Origin: Mycolicibacterium tusciae JS617
GTDB taxonomy: Bacteria; Actinomycetota; Actinomycetes; Mycobacteriales; Mycobacteriaceae
Assembly (NCBI RefSeq): GCF_000243415.2
Contig: NZ_KI912270.1
Coordinates: forward strand, 3,534,001 to 3,598,000
Length of the DNA stretch: 64,000 nt
Direction: 5' to 3'
Position numbers and translations under genes: made by a program. The notes under the pieces are model-generated. The model had not been told where the DNA came from. It searched no databases and worked only from the letters and a program-made list of their open reading frames with translations. Below, one piece after another: positions 31,764-39,846 of the stretch (its first letter is position 1; each line of letters opens with the position of its first letter).

Positions 31764-32251
31764 CACAGCTCCTTCTCGAAGGCAACCGGGTAGGCCTCAC
31801 CCGCGGCGGGGAGCGGGCCGGCAAGCCGGGTGTATCCCGACGACAGATAGAGCGCCTCGGCCTCTGGCTGACGGTTTCCGGTCGTGAGGTAGACGCGGCG
31901 ATAACCCCGCGCCGCTATCTCGCGTTCGAGTTCGGCCAGCACGGCCTTCGCGTAGCCGCGCTGCCGATACCTGCTGTCGGTCCAGACCCGCTTGAGTTCG
32001 GCCCTCGTGTCGTCGAATCGCCTGAACGCACCGCCGGTGACGGGAAGACCGTCGAGAAGACCGATCAGCAGAGCACCGTTCGGTGGGGTGAAATCTTCGG
32101 CGGGATACTCCTCGAGCAGCCATTTCATGACCCGCTGCTCGGTGCCGCCGTATCGGCCGGCGTACTCGACGGCCAACTCGGCGAGCAGCGGTGCGGCCAG
32201 CGGGTCGTGCTGGCTCACCGCCACGAAGCGGAGCTCATCGAGTGTCGTCAT
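31763..32251 (-). CDS. GNAT-family N-acetyltransferase
   Basis: The 162-residue protein has the acetyl-CoA-binding GNAT core: AELKRVWTDSRYRQRGYAKAVLAELE (motif A, QRGYAK) and YRRVYLTTGNRQPEAEALYLSSGY (motif B). It is the first gene of the operon with three flavin monooxygenases. It may acetylate the operon's amine substrate or serve detoxification; this is inference. GTG (32260) and ATG (32257) alternatives lie just upstream. Confidence 0.82.
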   Translation of the reverse strand: MTTLDELRFVAVSQHDPLAAPLLAELAVEYAGRYGGTEQRVMKWLLEEYPAEDFTPPNGALLIGLLDGLPVTGGAFRRFDDTRAELKRVWTDSRYRQRGYAKAVLAELEREIAARGYRRVYLTTGNRQPEAEALYLSSGYTRLAGPLPAAGEAYPVAFEKEL

Positions 32252-32355
32252 GCTCATCACTTAACTGTCCAACGCAGGACGCGTGCATGCATTCCGGAGC
32301 AGGGGATTCACTCACGCTGATCTGAACTGCGCGCATGTCGGCCACGACGAACGCC

Positions 32356-32361
32356 TATCCT
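32356..32361 (+). promoter_or_regulatory. -10 box of leaderless SDR promoter
   Basis: TATCCT ends six bases before the ATG at 32368, which decides this start over the in-frame start at 32335. Confidence 0.55.
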
Positions 32362-32367
32362 TTCGCA

Positions 32368-33210
32368 ATGCGATCGAGCGTTTCAGGACGGGTTGCTTTC
32401 GTCACTGGAGGCGCGTCGGGTATCGGAGCCGCGCTCAGTACCGAATTGTCGAATGGCGGCGCCCAGGTCTGGATCGCCGATCGTCAGATCGGCCGGGCAC
32501 AGGAGTTGGCGCAACGCCTTCGCGATGGCGGCGCCGAGGTGCATGCGATCGAACTCGATGTGCGCGACCCCGCCATGTTCGAAGGTGCGGTGGCCGCGGC
32601 AGTGCAGGAATCGGGGCGGATCGATTTCCTGTTTAACAACGCCGGCATCGGTGTGTCCGGTGAGATCGACTCGTACTCGCTCGACGATTGGAACGATGTC
32701 TTCGACGTGAACCTGCGCGGTGTGGTGCATGGAATTCAGGCCGTCTACCCGGTGATGATCCGTCAGGGCTCCGGCCACATCGTGAACACGGCGTCGATGG
32801 CCGGGCTGACCACCACGGTGGGCCAAGCGAGCTACACCGCCACCAAACATGCCGTCGTCGCGATCTCGAGATCGATGCGGCTTGAGGCCGAGCGACACGG
32901 CGTACGGGTCTCGGCCCTGTGTCCTGGCGTCATCCGGACCCCGATCCTCACTGGGGGCGAGTACGGGCGAATCAACGCGCCGGGCCTCACTCGTGAGGAG
33001 TTCCAGAAGTCCTGGGATCGGTTGCGGCCCATGGATGCCGGAAGGTTCGCCCAACGCGTCGTGCGCGCAGTGTTACGCAACGACGCCATGATCATCGTGC
33101 CCGGGTGGTGGAAGGGGTGGTGGTACCTGGAGCGGCTCTCGCCCGCGTTGGCGCTGCGAGTCTCGAAGGTATTGCTCAAGGAACTCCGCAAAATGGAGTC
33201 GGCGTCCTGA
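32368..33210 (+). CDS. Short-chain dehydrogenase/reductase
   Basis: This 280-residue classical SDR shows TGGASGIGAALS (cofactor motif), LDVRDPA, NNAGIGVSGEI, the catalytic Ser in VNTASMAGL and YTATKHA (YxxxK). It uses NAD(P) to reduce or oxidise a carbonyl/alcohol. The start at 32368 fits the family and a leaderless -10 box. The C-terminus has an amphipathic tail (PGWWKGWWYLERLSPALAL) common in mycobacterial SDRs that may touch the membrane. Substrate unknown. Confidence 0.88.
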   Translation: MRSSVSGRVAFVTGGASGIGAALSTELSNGGAQVWIADRQIGRAQELAQRLRDGGAEVHAIELDVRDPAMFEGAVAAAVQESGRIDFLFNNAGIGVSGEIDSYSLDDWNDVFDVNLRGVVHGIQAVYPVMIRQGSGHIVNTASMAGLTTTVGQASYTATKHAVVAISRSMRLEAERHGVRVSALCPGVIRTPILTGGEYGRINAPGLTREEFQKSWDRLRPMDAGRFAQRVVRAVLRNDAMIIVPGWWKGWWYLERLSPALALRVSKVLLKELRKMESAS

Positions 33211-33216
33211 CGGCGC

Positions 33217-34680
33217 TTAGAGCGGTGGCGGGTCCGGATCGTTTGGCGGGTCTGAATTGTTCTGTTCGCGTTCGGCTTTGATGCGTGCTTCGCGGTCTTT
33301 GGCGCGGGTTTGTTTGCGGTGGGGCATCATCACACCGCGCTCGGTACTGAATGTCTGAGGTATCGATGATGGTGGGAGTTCCCCGGTGTCGGTGTCCCAG
33401 TCAGGAAAGTAACTTCGACACCCCGGATGGGTGGTGTAGGTGCGCCCCGTCGGCGACGTCCACACCGCCGCACCATCAGGGAGAAGCTTGAGCTCCCAGT
33501 CGCCCGTCCAAAACGTCTTGAGGTGATGGTGTTTTCGGCACAAGCACGCCAGATTCGACGGATGTGTGGCTCCGAGCGGGTACGGAATCACATGATCGAT
33601 GTCGCAGAACTCTGCGGGCATGGTGCACCCCGGGAACCGGCACGTCATGTCCCGAGCTTGGACAAAACGCTTTACTTTCGCCGACGGCCGATAGCCAGGT
33701 TCCGGCTCTTCTTCGGGTGGTGTGCACAAGGGTTGCAGTTTGGCGCCGTTGCGTAACAGCTGCGCCAGCAGCGGGGTCGGGATCGCCTCGGTGCCCGACA
33801 GGATCGCCGTTCCCGCAGACGAGGGGGTCGAGGATGCCGGGGTCGTCGGCGCCGCCTGGGCTGTGGCGGCGGCCTGTGCACTGTCGAGGGTTTCCTGATC
33901 GGTGTAGACATTGACCACCACAGAGGATTTCGGCGCGGGCTGTTCAGCCCGTGCCGAACAAGTTGGTGATTCGCAGGCACAAGGGAGGTGGTGGTTGCCG
34001 TTGGCCAACGCCCCCAACGCATCAGCGCGGCGCTCACCCGCAGAGCGGGGGTCGTTGTCACACACCGTGGCCGCCATCGCCGCGACCTTCTTGTCCAGCA
34101 CCGCGGCATCAGCTGCCAGCAGCTTGCCCCACACCGACGCGACACCGGCCTCGTCATCGACATACCCGACAACGAAGTCCCGGGTACGCGCCTCGGCCTG
34201 ACTGTCGATCACCGCATGTCGATCGAACTCCAGTACCAGCGCATCGACCGCGGACTTGAGTTTGTCGTCGGAAAGCGGACCCCACTGCTCGGCGCGTTTG
34301 ACCAGCGCGGCGTCGATCAACGCCCACACCGCAGTGTCGGTTACCAGGCGCGTGCGCCAGGTAATCGCGCACACCACCCGAGTACTCAGCAGACCCAGTC
34401 GGTACAACTCGGCCACCAGCGGCAGGTGATCGCGCAATGCCTCAGCGATACGCATCTGCCCCGACGCTTTCCGATGGCTGATGTTCATCGCCGCCGCCAC
34501 CTCAGCGGCCGCCGAATCCCAGAAATCGCAGGCCCACAACGCCCGTTCGTCCTCATCATCGACGCGGCGGGCGGTCAACTCACCGATCGCGGCCAGCCGC
34601 AACGCACCGGCCGCAGCCTCCGCACGCGCGGCCTCCTCGACCGTGGCGACCAAACCCGCCTCATCGATTGACTCGAACAT
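33217..34680 (-). CDS. DUF222/13E12-repeat family HNH endonuclease-domain protein
   Basis: The 487-residue protein has an N-terminal DUF222 region (about 1-250) and a C-terminal HNH module: CRFPGC, CDIDHVIPYPLGATHPSNL, CLCRKHHHLKTF. This is the 13E12 (REP13E12) family, repeated in mycobacterial genomes and linked in M. tuberculosis to prophage integration sites. Its activity is uncertain. The start MFESIDEAG at 34680 is chosen over 81 upstream codons of open frame because it matches the family start and has TAAAAT seven bases before it. Confidence 0.88.
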   Translation of the reverse strand: MFESIDEAGLVATVEEAARAEAAAGALRLAAIGELTARRVDDEDERALWACDFWDSAAAEVAAAMNISHRKASGQMRIAEALRDHLPLVAELYRLGLLSTRVVCAITWRTRLVTDTAVWALIDAALVKRAEQWGPLSDDKLKSAVDALVLEFDRHAVIDSQAEARTRDFVVGYVDDEAGVASVWGKLLAADAAVLDKKVAAMAATVCDNDPRSAGERRADALGALANGNHHLPCACESPTCSARAEQPAPKSSVVVNVYTDQETLDSAQAAATAQAAPTTPASSTPSSAGTAILSGTEAIPTPLLAQLLRNGAKLQPLCTPPEEEPEPGYRPSAKVKRFVQARDMTCRFPGCTMPAEFCDIDHVIPYPLGATHPSNLACLCRKHHHLKTFWTGDWELKLLPDGAAVWTSPTGRTYTTHPGCRSYFPDWDTDTGELPPSSIPQTFSTERGVMMPHRKQTRAKDREARIKAEREQNNSDPPNDPDPPPL

Positions 34681-34687
34681 GTGTGCG

Positions 34688-34693
34688 ATTTTA
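34688..34693 (-). promoter_or_regulatory. -10 box of DUF222/HNH gene promoter
   Basis: Minus-strand TAAAAT ends seven bases before the ATG at 34680, consistent with a leaderless transcript. Confidence 0.5.
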
Positions 34694-34744
34694 TCCCGGC
34701 CTGCCGACAAATCGCGTGTCGATCGCGCCGCTTCGCACCAAAAA

Positions 34745-34760
34745 TTGACAGGTGTAAAGT
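34745..34760 (+). promoter_or_regulatory. Candidate operator/promoter of SDR gene
   Basis: TTGACA-GG-TGTAAA (34745-34758) is an imperfect palindrome. It overlaps a -10-like TAAAGT (34755-34760) that ends eight bases before the ATG at 34769. A repressor such as a TetR-type protein could bind here; no regulator gene is adjacent. Confidence 0.45.
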
Positions 34761-34768
34761 TCGGCCGC

Positions 34769-35632
34769 ATGGACAACATCCGCGGCAGAACCATCGCGAT
34801 TACCGGCGCTGCCCGCGGCATCGGGTATGCCACCGCCAAGGCGCTGCTCGAGCGGGGCGCACGCGTGGTCATCGGTGATCGCGAGGTGGCCCTGCAGGAA
34901 TCGGCCGTCGCCAAGCTGACCAACCTGGGGTCGGTCTCGGGCTATCCGCTGGACGTCACCGATCGCGAATCCTTCGCGGCATTCCTCGACAAGGCGCGTA
35001 CCGACGGCGGCGGCCACATCGACGTGTTGATCAACAATGCCGGCGTAATGCCGATCGGACCGTTCCTGGAGCAGTCGGAACAGACCATCCGCTCCACCAT
35101 CGAGGTGAACCTGTACGGCGTAATCACCGGATGCCAGTTGGTGTTGCCCGAGATGGTCGCCCGCCGCAGCGGCCACATCGTCAACATCGCCTCACTTGCA
35201 GGCATGCTGGCCGTGCCCGGACAGGTTGTCTACGCAGGCAGCAAGTTCGCGGTGGTCGGACTGTCGAGCGGACTGTCCGACGAGTTCGCGTCGCAGGGTG
35301 TCGAAGTCAGTTGCGTGATGCCCACATTCACCAACACCGAGTTGATCACCGGGACCCACACATCGGCGGCGCAGAAGCCGGTAGAGCCAGAGGACATCGC
35401 GGCCGCCGTGGTCAAGGTGCTCGACAAGCCCATCACGCTGGCATCGGTGCCGCCGTGGGGTCGGTTCTTCGCCGCGATCACCCCGGTGATGTCAGCGAAG
35501 CGTCGCCGGTGGCTTTCGCGCAAGATGGGCAACGACACGGTGTTCATGTCCTTCGACGCCAAGGCGCGGCAGGCCTACGAGCAGCGCGCGCAGCACGCCC
35601 AGGGCGTCATCGACGGCCCCGCGGAAATCTAG
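34769..35632 (+). CDS. Short-chain dehydrogenase/reductase
   Basis: The 287-residue SDR has TGAARGIGYATA, YPLDVTDRES, NNAGVMPIGP, the catalytic Ser in VNIASLAGM and YAGSKFA (YxxxK). The N-terminus MDNIRGRTIAITG fits the family, so the long upstream open frame, which runs antisense through the HNH gene, is rejected. It belongs to the group of mycobacterial SDRs with a C-terminal helical extension. Substrate unknown. It ends with a 4-base convergent overlap with the next gene. Confidence 0.88.
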   Translation: MDNIRGRTIAITGAARGIGYATAKALLERGARVVIGDREVALQESAVAKLTNLGSVSGYPLDVTDRESFAAFLDKARTDGGGHIDVLINNAGVMPIGPFLEQSEQTIRSTIEVNLYGVITGCQLVLPEMVARRSGHIVNIASLAGMLAVPGQVVYAGSKFAVVGLSSGLSDEFASQGVEVSCVMPTFTNTELITGTHTSAAQKPVEPEDIAAAVVKVLDKPITLASVPPWGRFFAAITPVMSAKRRRWLSRKMGNDTVFMSFDAKARQAYEQRAQHAQGVIDGPAEI

Positions 35633-36042
35633 CCGAACTCCGGGATCGGGTGCCCCATCCGGAAACTCTCGATCACGTCGAGATTCTCGAACAACTCCTC
35701 GAGCCCGAACTGGTAGTCGTCGGCGGTTCCCACGAACACGACGTGGACGACGTCAGCATCGTCGGGGGTCATCGCGATCGTGGTTACCGATACCACCTCC
35801 CCGTCATCGGACACCTCGGCCGTCGACGGAATGAAATACCAAAGCGCCGACTCGTCATCGGAGAGCTCTTCGTCGAAAACCCAACCGCGCTCGGTGATTC
35901 GCTCGTCGAGTCGTTCTAGGACCGCAGCGAGTTCGATGTCACCGGAGAGCCCGTCGAGAACGGTGTCGGGGAGCCATCGCGAGTTCTGGGCCGACTGCCG
36001 CTTTTTGCGGCGAGCCTGCTTTGCCTGGGACTTGCGCGACAC
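35629..36042 (-). CDS. Conserved acidic protein, unknown function
   Basis: The 137-residue protein has a basic N-terminal tail (SRKSQAKQARRKKRQ), then an acidic globular region (WVFDEELSDDESALWYFIPS, MTPDDADVVHVVFVG, FGLEELFENLDVIESFR). I do not recognise the family. It follows metZ on the same strand after nine bases and is probably co-transcribed with it. The start is GTG. Confidence 0.6.
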   Translation of the reverse strand: MSRKSQAKQARRKKRQSAQNSRWLPDTVLDGLSGDIELAAVLERLDERITERGWVFDEELSDDESALWYFIPSTAEVSDDGEVVSVTTIAMTPDDADVVHVVFVGTADDYQFGLEELFENLDVIESFRMGHPIPEFG

Positions 36043-36051
36043 CTAAGACAC

Positions 36052-37266
36052 CTAGGCCAGCGCTTGGTCGAGATCGCCGATGAGATCCTCGGTTCCCTCC
36101 AGCCCCACCGAGATTCGCACGACTCCGTCACCGAGCCCGATCGCGGCGCGACCCTCCGGACCCATGGCACGGTGCGTGGTGGTGGCCGGATGTGTGATCA
36201 ACGACTTGGAGTCGCCGAGGTTGTTGGAGATGTCGACGATTCGCAGCTTGTCGAGCACCTCGAACGCGCGTTCCTTACTGCCTCCGGCGAGTTCGAACGT
36301 GACAACCGTTCCGCCCCCGGTCATCTGGCGCTTCGCCAGGTCGTACTGCGGATGCGACTCCAGGAACGGATAACGCACCCAGCTCACCGCGGGATGGTTC
36401 TCGAGGAACTCTGCGACGCGATGCGCCGACGCGTTCTGGTGCTCCACCCGCAACGCGAGCGTCTCCAGACCCTTGAGCAACGTCCACGCGTTGAACGGAC
36501 TCAGCGCGGGGCCGGTGTGCCGCATCAGCTTCTGCACGGGCTCGTCGATGTACTGCTTGTCGCCGAGGATCGCACCACCGAGCACTCTGCCCTGCCCGTC
36601 GATGTGCTTGGTACCCGAATACACCACCACATCGGCCCCCAGCGGCATGCCCTGCTGCAGGATCGGTGTGGCAAACACATTGTCCAGCACCACTTTTGCA
36701 CCGGCAGCATGGGCCATCTCACACACCGCGGCGATGTCCACCAACTGCTGCATCGGATTCGAGGGCGTTTCGAAGAACACCGCCGCCGTGGGCACCGACA
36801 ACGCCTCCTCCCACTGCGAGAGGTCATCGCCGTCGACGAACACCGTCTCCACACCCCAGCGCGGCAGGATCTCGTTGCACACCACGAAGCACGACCCGAA
36901 AAGGCTGCGCGCAGCGACCAATCGGTCACCGGCGGCGAGCAGCGCACCCAGCGACGTGAAGACCGCCGCCATGCCCGTGGCTGTCGCGAAGCATGCCGGC
37001 GCGCCCTCGATCAGCCGGAGCCGCTCCTCGAACATCGAGATGGTCGGGTTTCCGTAGCGCGAGTAGACGTAGCGGTCGATGTCACCCGTGAACGCCTTCT
37101 CCGCCTCCGACGCCGAGGAGTAGACATACCCCGACGTGAGGTACATCGCCTCTGCGGTCTCCTCGAAATTGGACCGCAACAGGCCCCCGCGCACACCGAT
37201 GGTCGCCTGGCTCACGCCCTCGGGCAGCTCGGCGGGCTTGCGAACGGACGGCACATCAGGGCTCAT
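36052..37266 (-). CDS. metZ: O-succinylhomoserine sulfhydrylase MetZ
   Basis: MetZ is a PLP enzyme that makes homocysteine from O-succinylhomoserine and sulfide. The 404-residue sequence has YSRYGNPTISMFEERL, ATATGMAAVF, FFETPSNP, VVLDNVFATP and the PLP lysine Lys220 in YSGTKHIDGQGR, plus the GDSKSLITHPATTTH C-terminal signature. The ATG overlaps the rhodanese stop by four bases. The upstream open frame is an artefact inside that gene. Position matches Rv0391-Rv0390-Rv0389 (metZ-rhodanese-purT). Confidence 0.95.
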   Translation of the reverse strand: MSPDVPSVRKPAELPEGVSQATIGVRGGLLRSNFEETAEAMYLTSGYVYSSASEAEKAFTGDIDRYVYSRYGNPTISMFEERLRLIEGAPACFATATGMAAVFTSLGALLAAGDRLVAARSLFGSCFVVCNEILPRWGVETVFVDGDDLSQWEEALSVPTAAVFFETPSNPMQQLVDIAAVCEMAHAAGAKVVLDNVFATPILQQGMPLGADVVVYSGTKHIDGQGRVLGGAILGDKQYIDEPVQKLMRHTGPALSPFNAWTLLKGLETLALRVEHQNASAHRVAEFLENHPAVSWVRYPFLESHPQYDLAKRQMTGGGTVVTFELAGGSKERAFEVLDKLRIVDISNNLGDSKSLITHPATTTHRAMGPEGRAAIGLGDGVVRISVGLEGTEDLIGDLDQALA

Positions 37267-37676
37267 GACTGCCTCCACGGCAGGCCAACAGCCTTCCAGC
37301 CCGTGCCGCCACGGTGCCGGTGCTCGTCGAGGTTGCCTTCGAAGCCGTCCAGCACGTTGTAAGACGGTGCGATCCCCGCCTCGGTTGCGGCCTCGGCGGC
37401 GCCGATCGAGCGGTTGCCGGAGCGGCACAGGAACACCACGGGACGGTCACCGGGCGTGACGCCCGCAGCCTTGAGATCCTCGACGAAATCGTCGTTGTGC
37501 CTGCCGTCCGAACTGTTCCACTGGACGTAGACAACCTCGCGGTCGAGGCTGGACAGATCGGCCACCCCGACGAACCGCCATTCGGCGTCGGTACGACAGT
37601 CGACCAGCACGGCCTCGGGGTCATCGGACAGCAGTTTCCAGGCCTCCTCAGGCGTGATGTCTCCGGCATACGTCAC
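37263..37676 (-). CDS. Single-domain rhodanese-like sulfurtransferase
   Basis: The 137-residue protein shows ITPEEAWKLL, AVLVDCRTDAEW and the active-site loop VFLCRSGNRS with Cys84. It transfers sulfane sulfur. Coupling to metZ by a 4-base overlap suggests it feeds or handles sulfur for methionine synthesis. The GTG start at 37676 leaves 19 bases after the previous stop and fits the domain edge; the frame is open further upstream. It is the Rv0390 homologue. Confidence 0.9.
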   Translation of the reverse strand: MTYAGDITPEEAWKLLSDDPEAVLVDCRTDAEWRFVGVADLSSLDREVVYVQWNSSDGRHNDDFVEDLKAAGVTPGDRPVVFLCRSGNRSIGAAEAATEAGIAPSYNVLDGFEGNLDEHRHRGGTGWKAVGLPWRQS

Positions 37677-37695
37677 GGTCGTGAGTGTCCCACAG

Positions 37696-38136
37696 CTAGC
37701 TGGAGACCGGTGTACAGACCTTCCATGCCCCGTCCTCGCGCACGAATGTTGTTTCGACATCGGTTTTGGTGTCCGGCGTCTTGTCGAATTGGTAGGTCAC
37801 CTTGGCCGTCGCATCATCGCCGTTGACCACCACGTCGGTGACGTCGTCGATGAGTCGCCGACCCTGCCTCTCTTTCGAATCACGTTGAGCGGCAATGACT
37901 TCAGCCTCGGTACCCTGCTCCGACCGGCAGGTGTTAGTCCGGAAGTCGGCGTAGTTCTCCTTCTGCAGCGCATCGTTCTGCGCCACCGCGGCCCGCACGA
38001 CCTGCTGCTGCGGGGTCAGCTCGTCGTCGGAGAAGTAATTCACCAGTCCAATTGCGATCACGACAATTCCAATGATTGCCAGCGCGGCGAAAAACGGCAG
38101 CGCGGTGCGCCGGGCGGCAGGCTCAGGTTCAGTCAC
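37696..38136 (-). CDS. Single-helix membrane protein with small extracytoplasmic domain
   Basis: The 146-residue protein has one helix (PFFAALAIIGIVVIAIGLV, about 14-32), then an external domain with Cys72 in FRTNTCRSEQ and a terminal Cys in WKVCTPVSS that could form a disulfide. The layout (helix, helical segment, KVTYQF strand, W-K-V/I-C end) resembles the last domain of the Rv0361-like protein at 53590-54387, an NTF2/DUF4878-like pattern. Function unknown. GTG start; it sits between purT and the rhodanese gene on one transcript. Confidence 0.7.
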   Translation of the reverse strand: MTEPEPAARRTALPFFAALAIIGIVVIAIGLVNYFSDDELTPQQQVVRAAVAQNDALQKENYADFRTNTCRSEQGTEAEVIAAQRDSKERQGRRLIDDVTDVVVNGDDATAKVTYQFDKTPDTKTDVETTFVREDGAWKVCTPVSS

Positions 38137-38139
38137 GGG

Positions 38140-39453
38140 CTACCAGAGTTTGCGCAGCGTCGCGGATACGCGGCGGGCGCGATCCCGGGCGATGATCGGG
38201 TCCGGCGCCGTCGCGAGCGCTACGCCGAGCCGGCGGCGCCCCTCGGTCTCGTCCGGCCGGCCGAACAGGTGGACATCGCTTTCCGCGACCGTGAGCGCCT
38301 CGGCGAGCACGGCGTTGCGGTCGGCGGCGCCGCTTTCCGTCGCGTCGGCCCCGGCGTAGCTGAGCTCCGCGGCGGCCGGCGAAACCATGATGGTGTCCAC
38401 CGACAATCCGAGGATCGCGCGCGCGTGCAGTTCGAACTGCGACAGTCGTTGCGAGCGCAGTGTCACCAGACCGCTGTCGTACGGCCGCGGCCGGACGTTG
38501 TCGAAGTAGACCTCATCGCCACGTACCAGCACCTCGACGCCGAACACGCCTCGCCCACCCAGCGAGTTGACGATCCGCGCGCCGATCGACTTCGCGGCAT
38601 CCAGGGCGGCGGGTGACAACTGCTGAGGCTGCCACGACTCGAGCACATCGCCGTCGAGCTGCCGGTGGCCGATCGGCTCGCAGAACTGAACCACCGGACC
38701 GGTCGGTCCGACGGTGCGGATGGTCAGCAGCGTCACCTCGAAGTCGACCTCGACGACCGTCTCGGCGATCACCCGGTTGTGCGGGATCCGGCCCGCGGCA
38801 ATCGCACGTTGCCAGGCCGGCGCCACGTCTTCGTGGCGCAGCAGCACCGACTCACCCTCACCGGGTGCCGCCGAGACCGGCTTGACGACCAGTGGGAAAC
38901 CGGCGTGCTTGGCGACGGCGGTCAGCTCCTCGGCCGAACCGGCGAACCAGAACGGAGCCGTGGGCAGGCCCAGCTCGTCGGCCGCAAGCCGCCGCAACCC
39001 TTCGCGGTCCAGCGAGAGCCGGGTGCTGCGCGGAGTCGGGAACACCTCGATGTCGCCGCGCTCGGCAACCGCGATCAGCGCGTCCGCGGCGATCAGGTTC
39101 GCCTCGGCCACCACGTAACGCGGGCGCTCCTTCTCGATCACGGCGGTCAGCGCCTCGGCGTCGTTCAGCTTGACGACCGCCGATCGATCGGCCACACCGT
39201 GAGCGGGCGCATCGGCGTAGCGGTCCACCGCGATGACCGAGGCTCCGAGGCGCTGGAACGCCAGCGTCAACTCACGGCTCAACTCACCGGAACCGAGCAA
39301 CATCACCGTGGCACCCGCGGGGGTGGCAGGTTCGGTTGCAACCGTGGGTTCCAGACTGGGTTCGAGACTGGGTTCTGGCCCCGTCTCAGGCTCGTCGGAG
39401 TCGACTTGGGCTTCTAGCTCGCGCGGGTCGTCGCTGTCGGTCGTTTCACTCAT
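38140..39453 (-). CDS. purT: Formate-dependent phosphoribosylglycinamide formyltransferase PurT
   Basis: PurT adds formate to GAR using ATP in purine synthesis and is an ATP-grasp enzyme. The sequence shows VMLLGSGELSRELTLAFQRLG, VIAVDRYADAPAHGVAD, FPLVVKPVSAAPGEGES, CEPIGHRQLDGDVLESWQPQ and FFD/NVRPRPYDSGLVTL-type motifs. From the ATG at 39453 it has 437 residues, with a disordered acidic Pro-rich N-terminus (EPSLEPSLEPT) before the fold; a shorter start inside cannot be excluded. It lies upstream of the rhodanese-metZ genes. Confidence 0.93.
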   Translation of the reverse strand: MSETTDSDDPRELEAQVDSDEPETGPEPSLEPSLEPTVATEPATPAGATVMLLGSGELSRELTLAFQRLGASVIAVDRYADAPAHGVADRSAVVKLNDAEALTAVIEKERPRYVVAEANLIAADALIAVAERGDIEVFPTPRSTRLSLDREGLRRLAADELGLPTAPFWFAGSAEELTAVAKHAGFPLVVKPVSAAPGEGESVLLRHEDVAPAWQRAIAAGRIPHNRVIAETVVEVDFEVTLLTIRTVGPTGPVVQFCEPIGHRQLDGDVLESWQPQQLSPAALDAAKSIGARIVNSLGGRGVFGVEVLVRGDEVYFDNVRPRPYDSGLVTLRSQRLSQFELHARAILGLSVDTIMVSPAAAELSYAGADATESGAADRNAVLAEALTVAESDVHLFGRPDETEGRRRLGVALATAPDPIIARDRARRVSATLRKLW

Positions 39454-39475
39454 CGCGCGTCCAGCCTGCCAGATG

Positions 39476-39805
39476 TCAGCCCACGCGGGCGTCGATGTAG
39501 CACCACCGCCAGTTCTCACCGGGTTCGATGGACCGCATCAGCGGATGACCGGTCTGTTGGAAGTGTTCGTTGGCGTGCTGGTGCGGGCTGGAATCACAGC
39601 ATCCGACGTGCCCACACGTCAGGCACATGCGCAGGTGCGCCCATGCGTCCTTACCGTCCTGGGTGCAGTCCTGGCAATGTGCCTGCGTAGGCGGATTCGG
39701 CTCGGCGGCATCAATTGCGGCTTCGAGGTGTTCGCATGTTCCGGTGGCCTTCGTGTTGGGGACCGTGGCGGGTTTCGCCTCACGCTCGCGTGATCTCCTC
39801 AGCAT
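39476..39805 (-). CDS. UBP-type zinc-finger protein
   Basis: The 109-residue protein is essentially one ZnF-UBP domain: CEHLEAAID, HCQDCTQDGKDAWAHLRMCLTCGHVGCCD, SSPHQHANEHFQQTGHPLMRSI, GENWRWCYID. In eukaryotes this fold binds ubiquitin C-termini; in actinobacteria such stand-alone domains are common and their role is unknown. The start at 39805 has TATCGT seven bases upstream. It precedes purT by 22 bases and is divergent from the antiporter gene. Confidence 0.85.
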   Translation of the reverse strand: MLRRSREREAKPATVPNTKATGTCEHLEAAIDAAEPNPPTQAHCQDCTQDGKDAWAHLRMCLTCGHVGCCDSSPHQHANEHFQQTGHPLMRSIEPGENWRWCYIDARVG

Positions 39806-39812
39806 GGGAATC

Positions 39813-39818
39813 ACGATA
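39813..39818 (-). promoter_or_regulatory. -10 box upstream of the UBP-zinc-finger gene
   Basis: Minus-strand TATCGT ends seven bases before the ATG at 39805, a leaderless arrangement. Confidence 0.45.
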
Positions 39819-39846
39819 CGGATCACGACACAGGAGGCTTGGCGAC

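Noticed and set aside
34481..34768. N-terminal extension of the second SDR
   Set aside because: It is antisense to the DUF222/HNH gene start; the SDR fold begins at MDNIRGRTIAITG.
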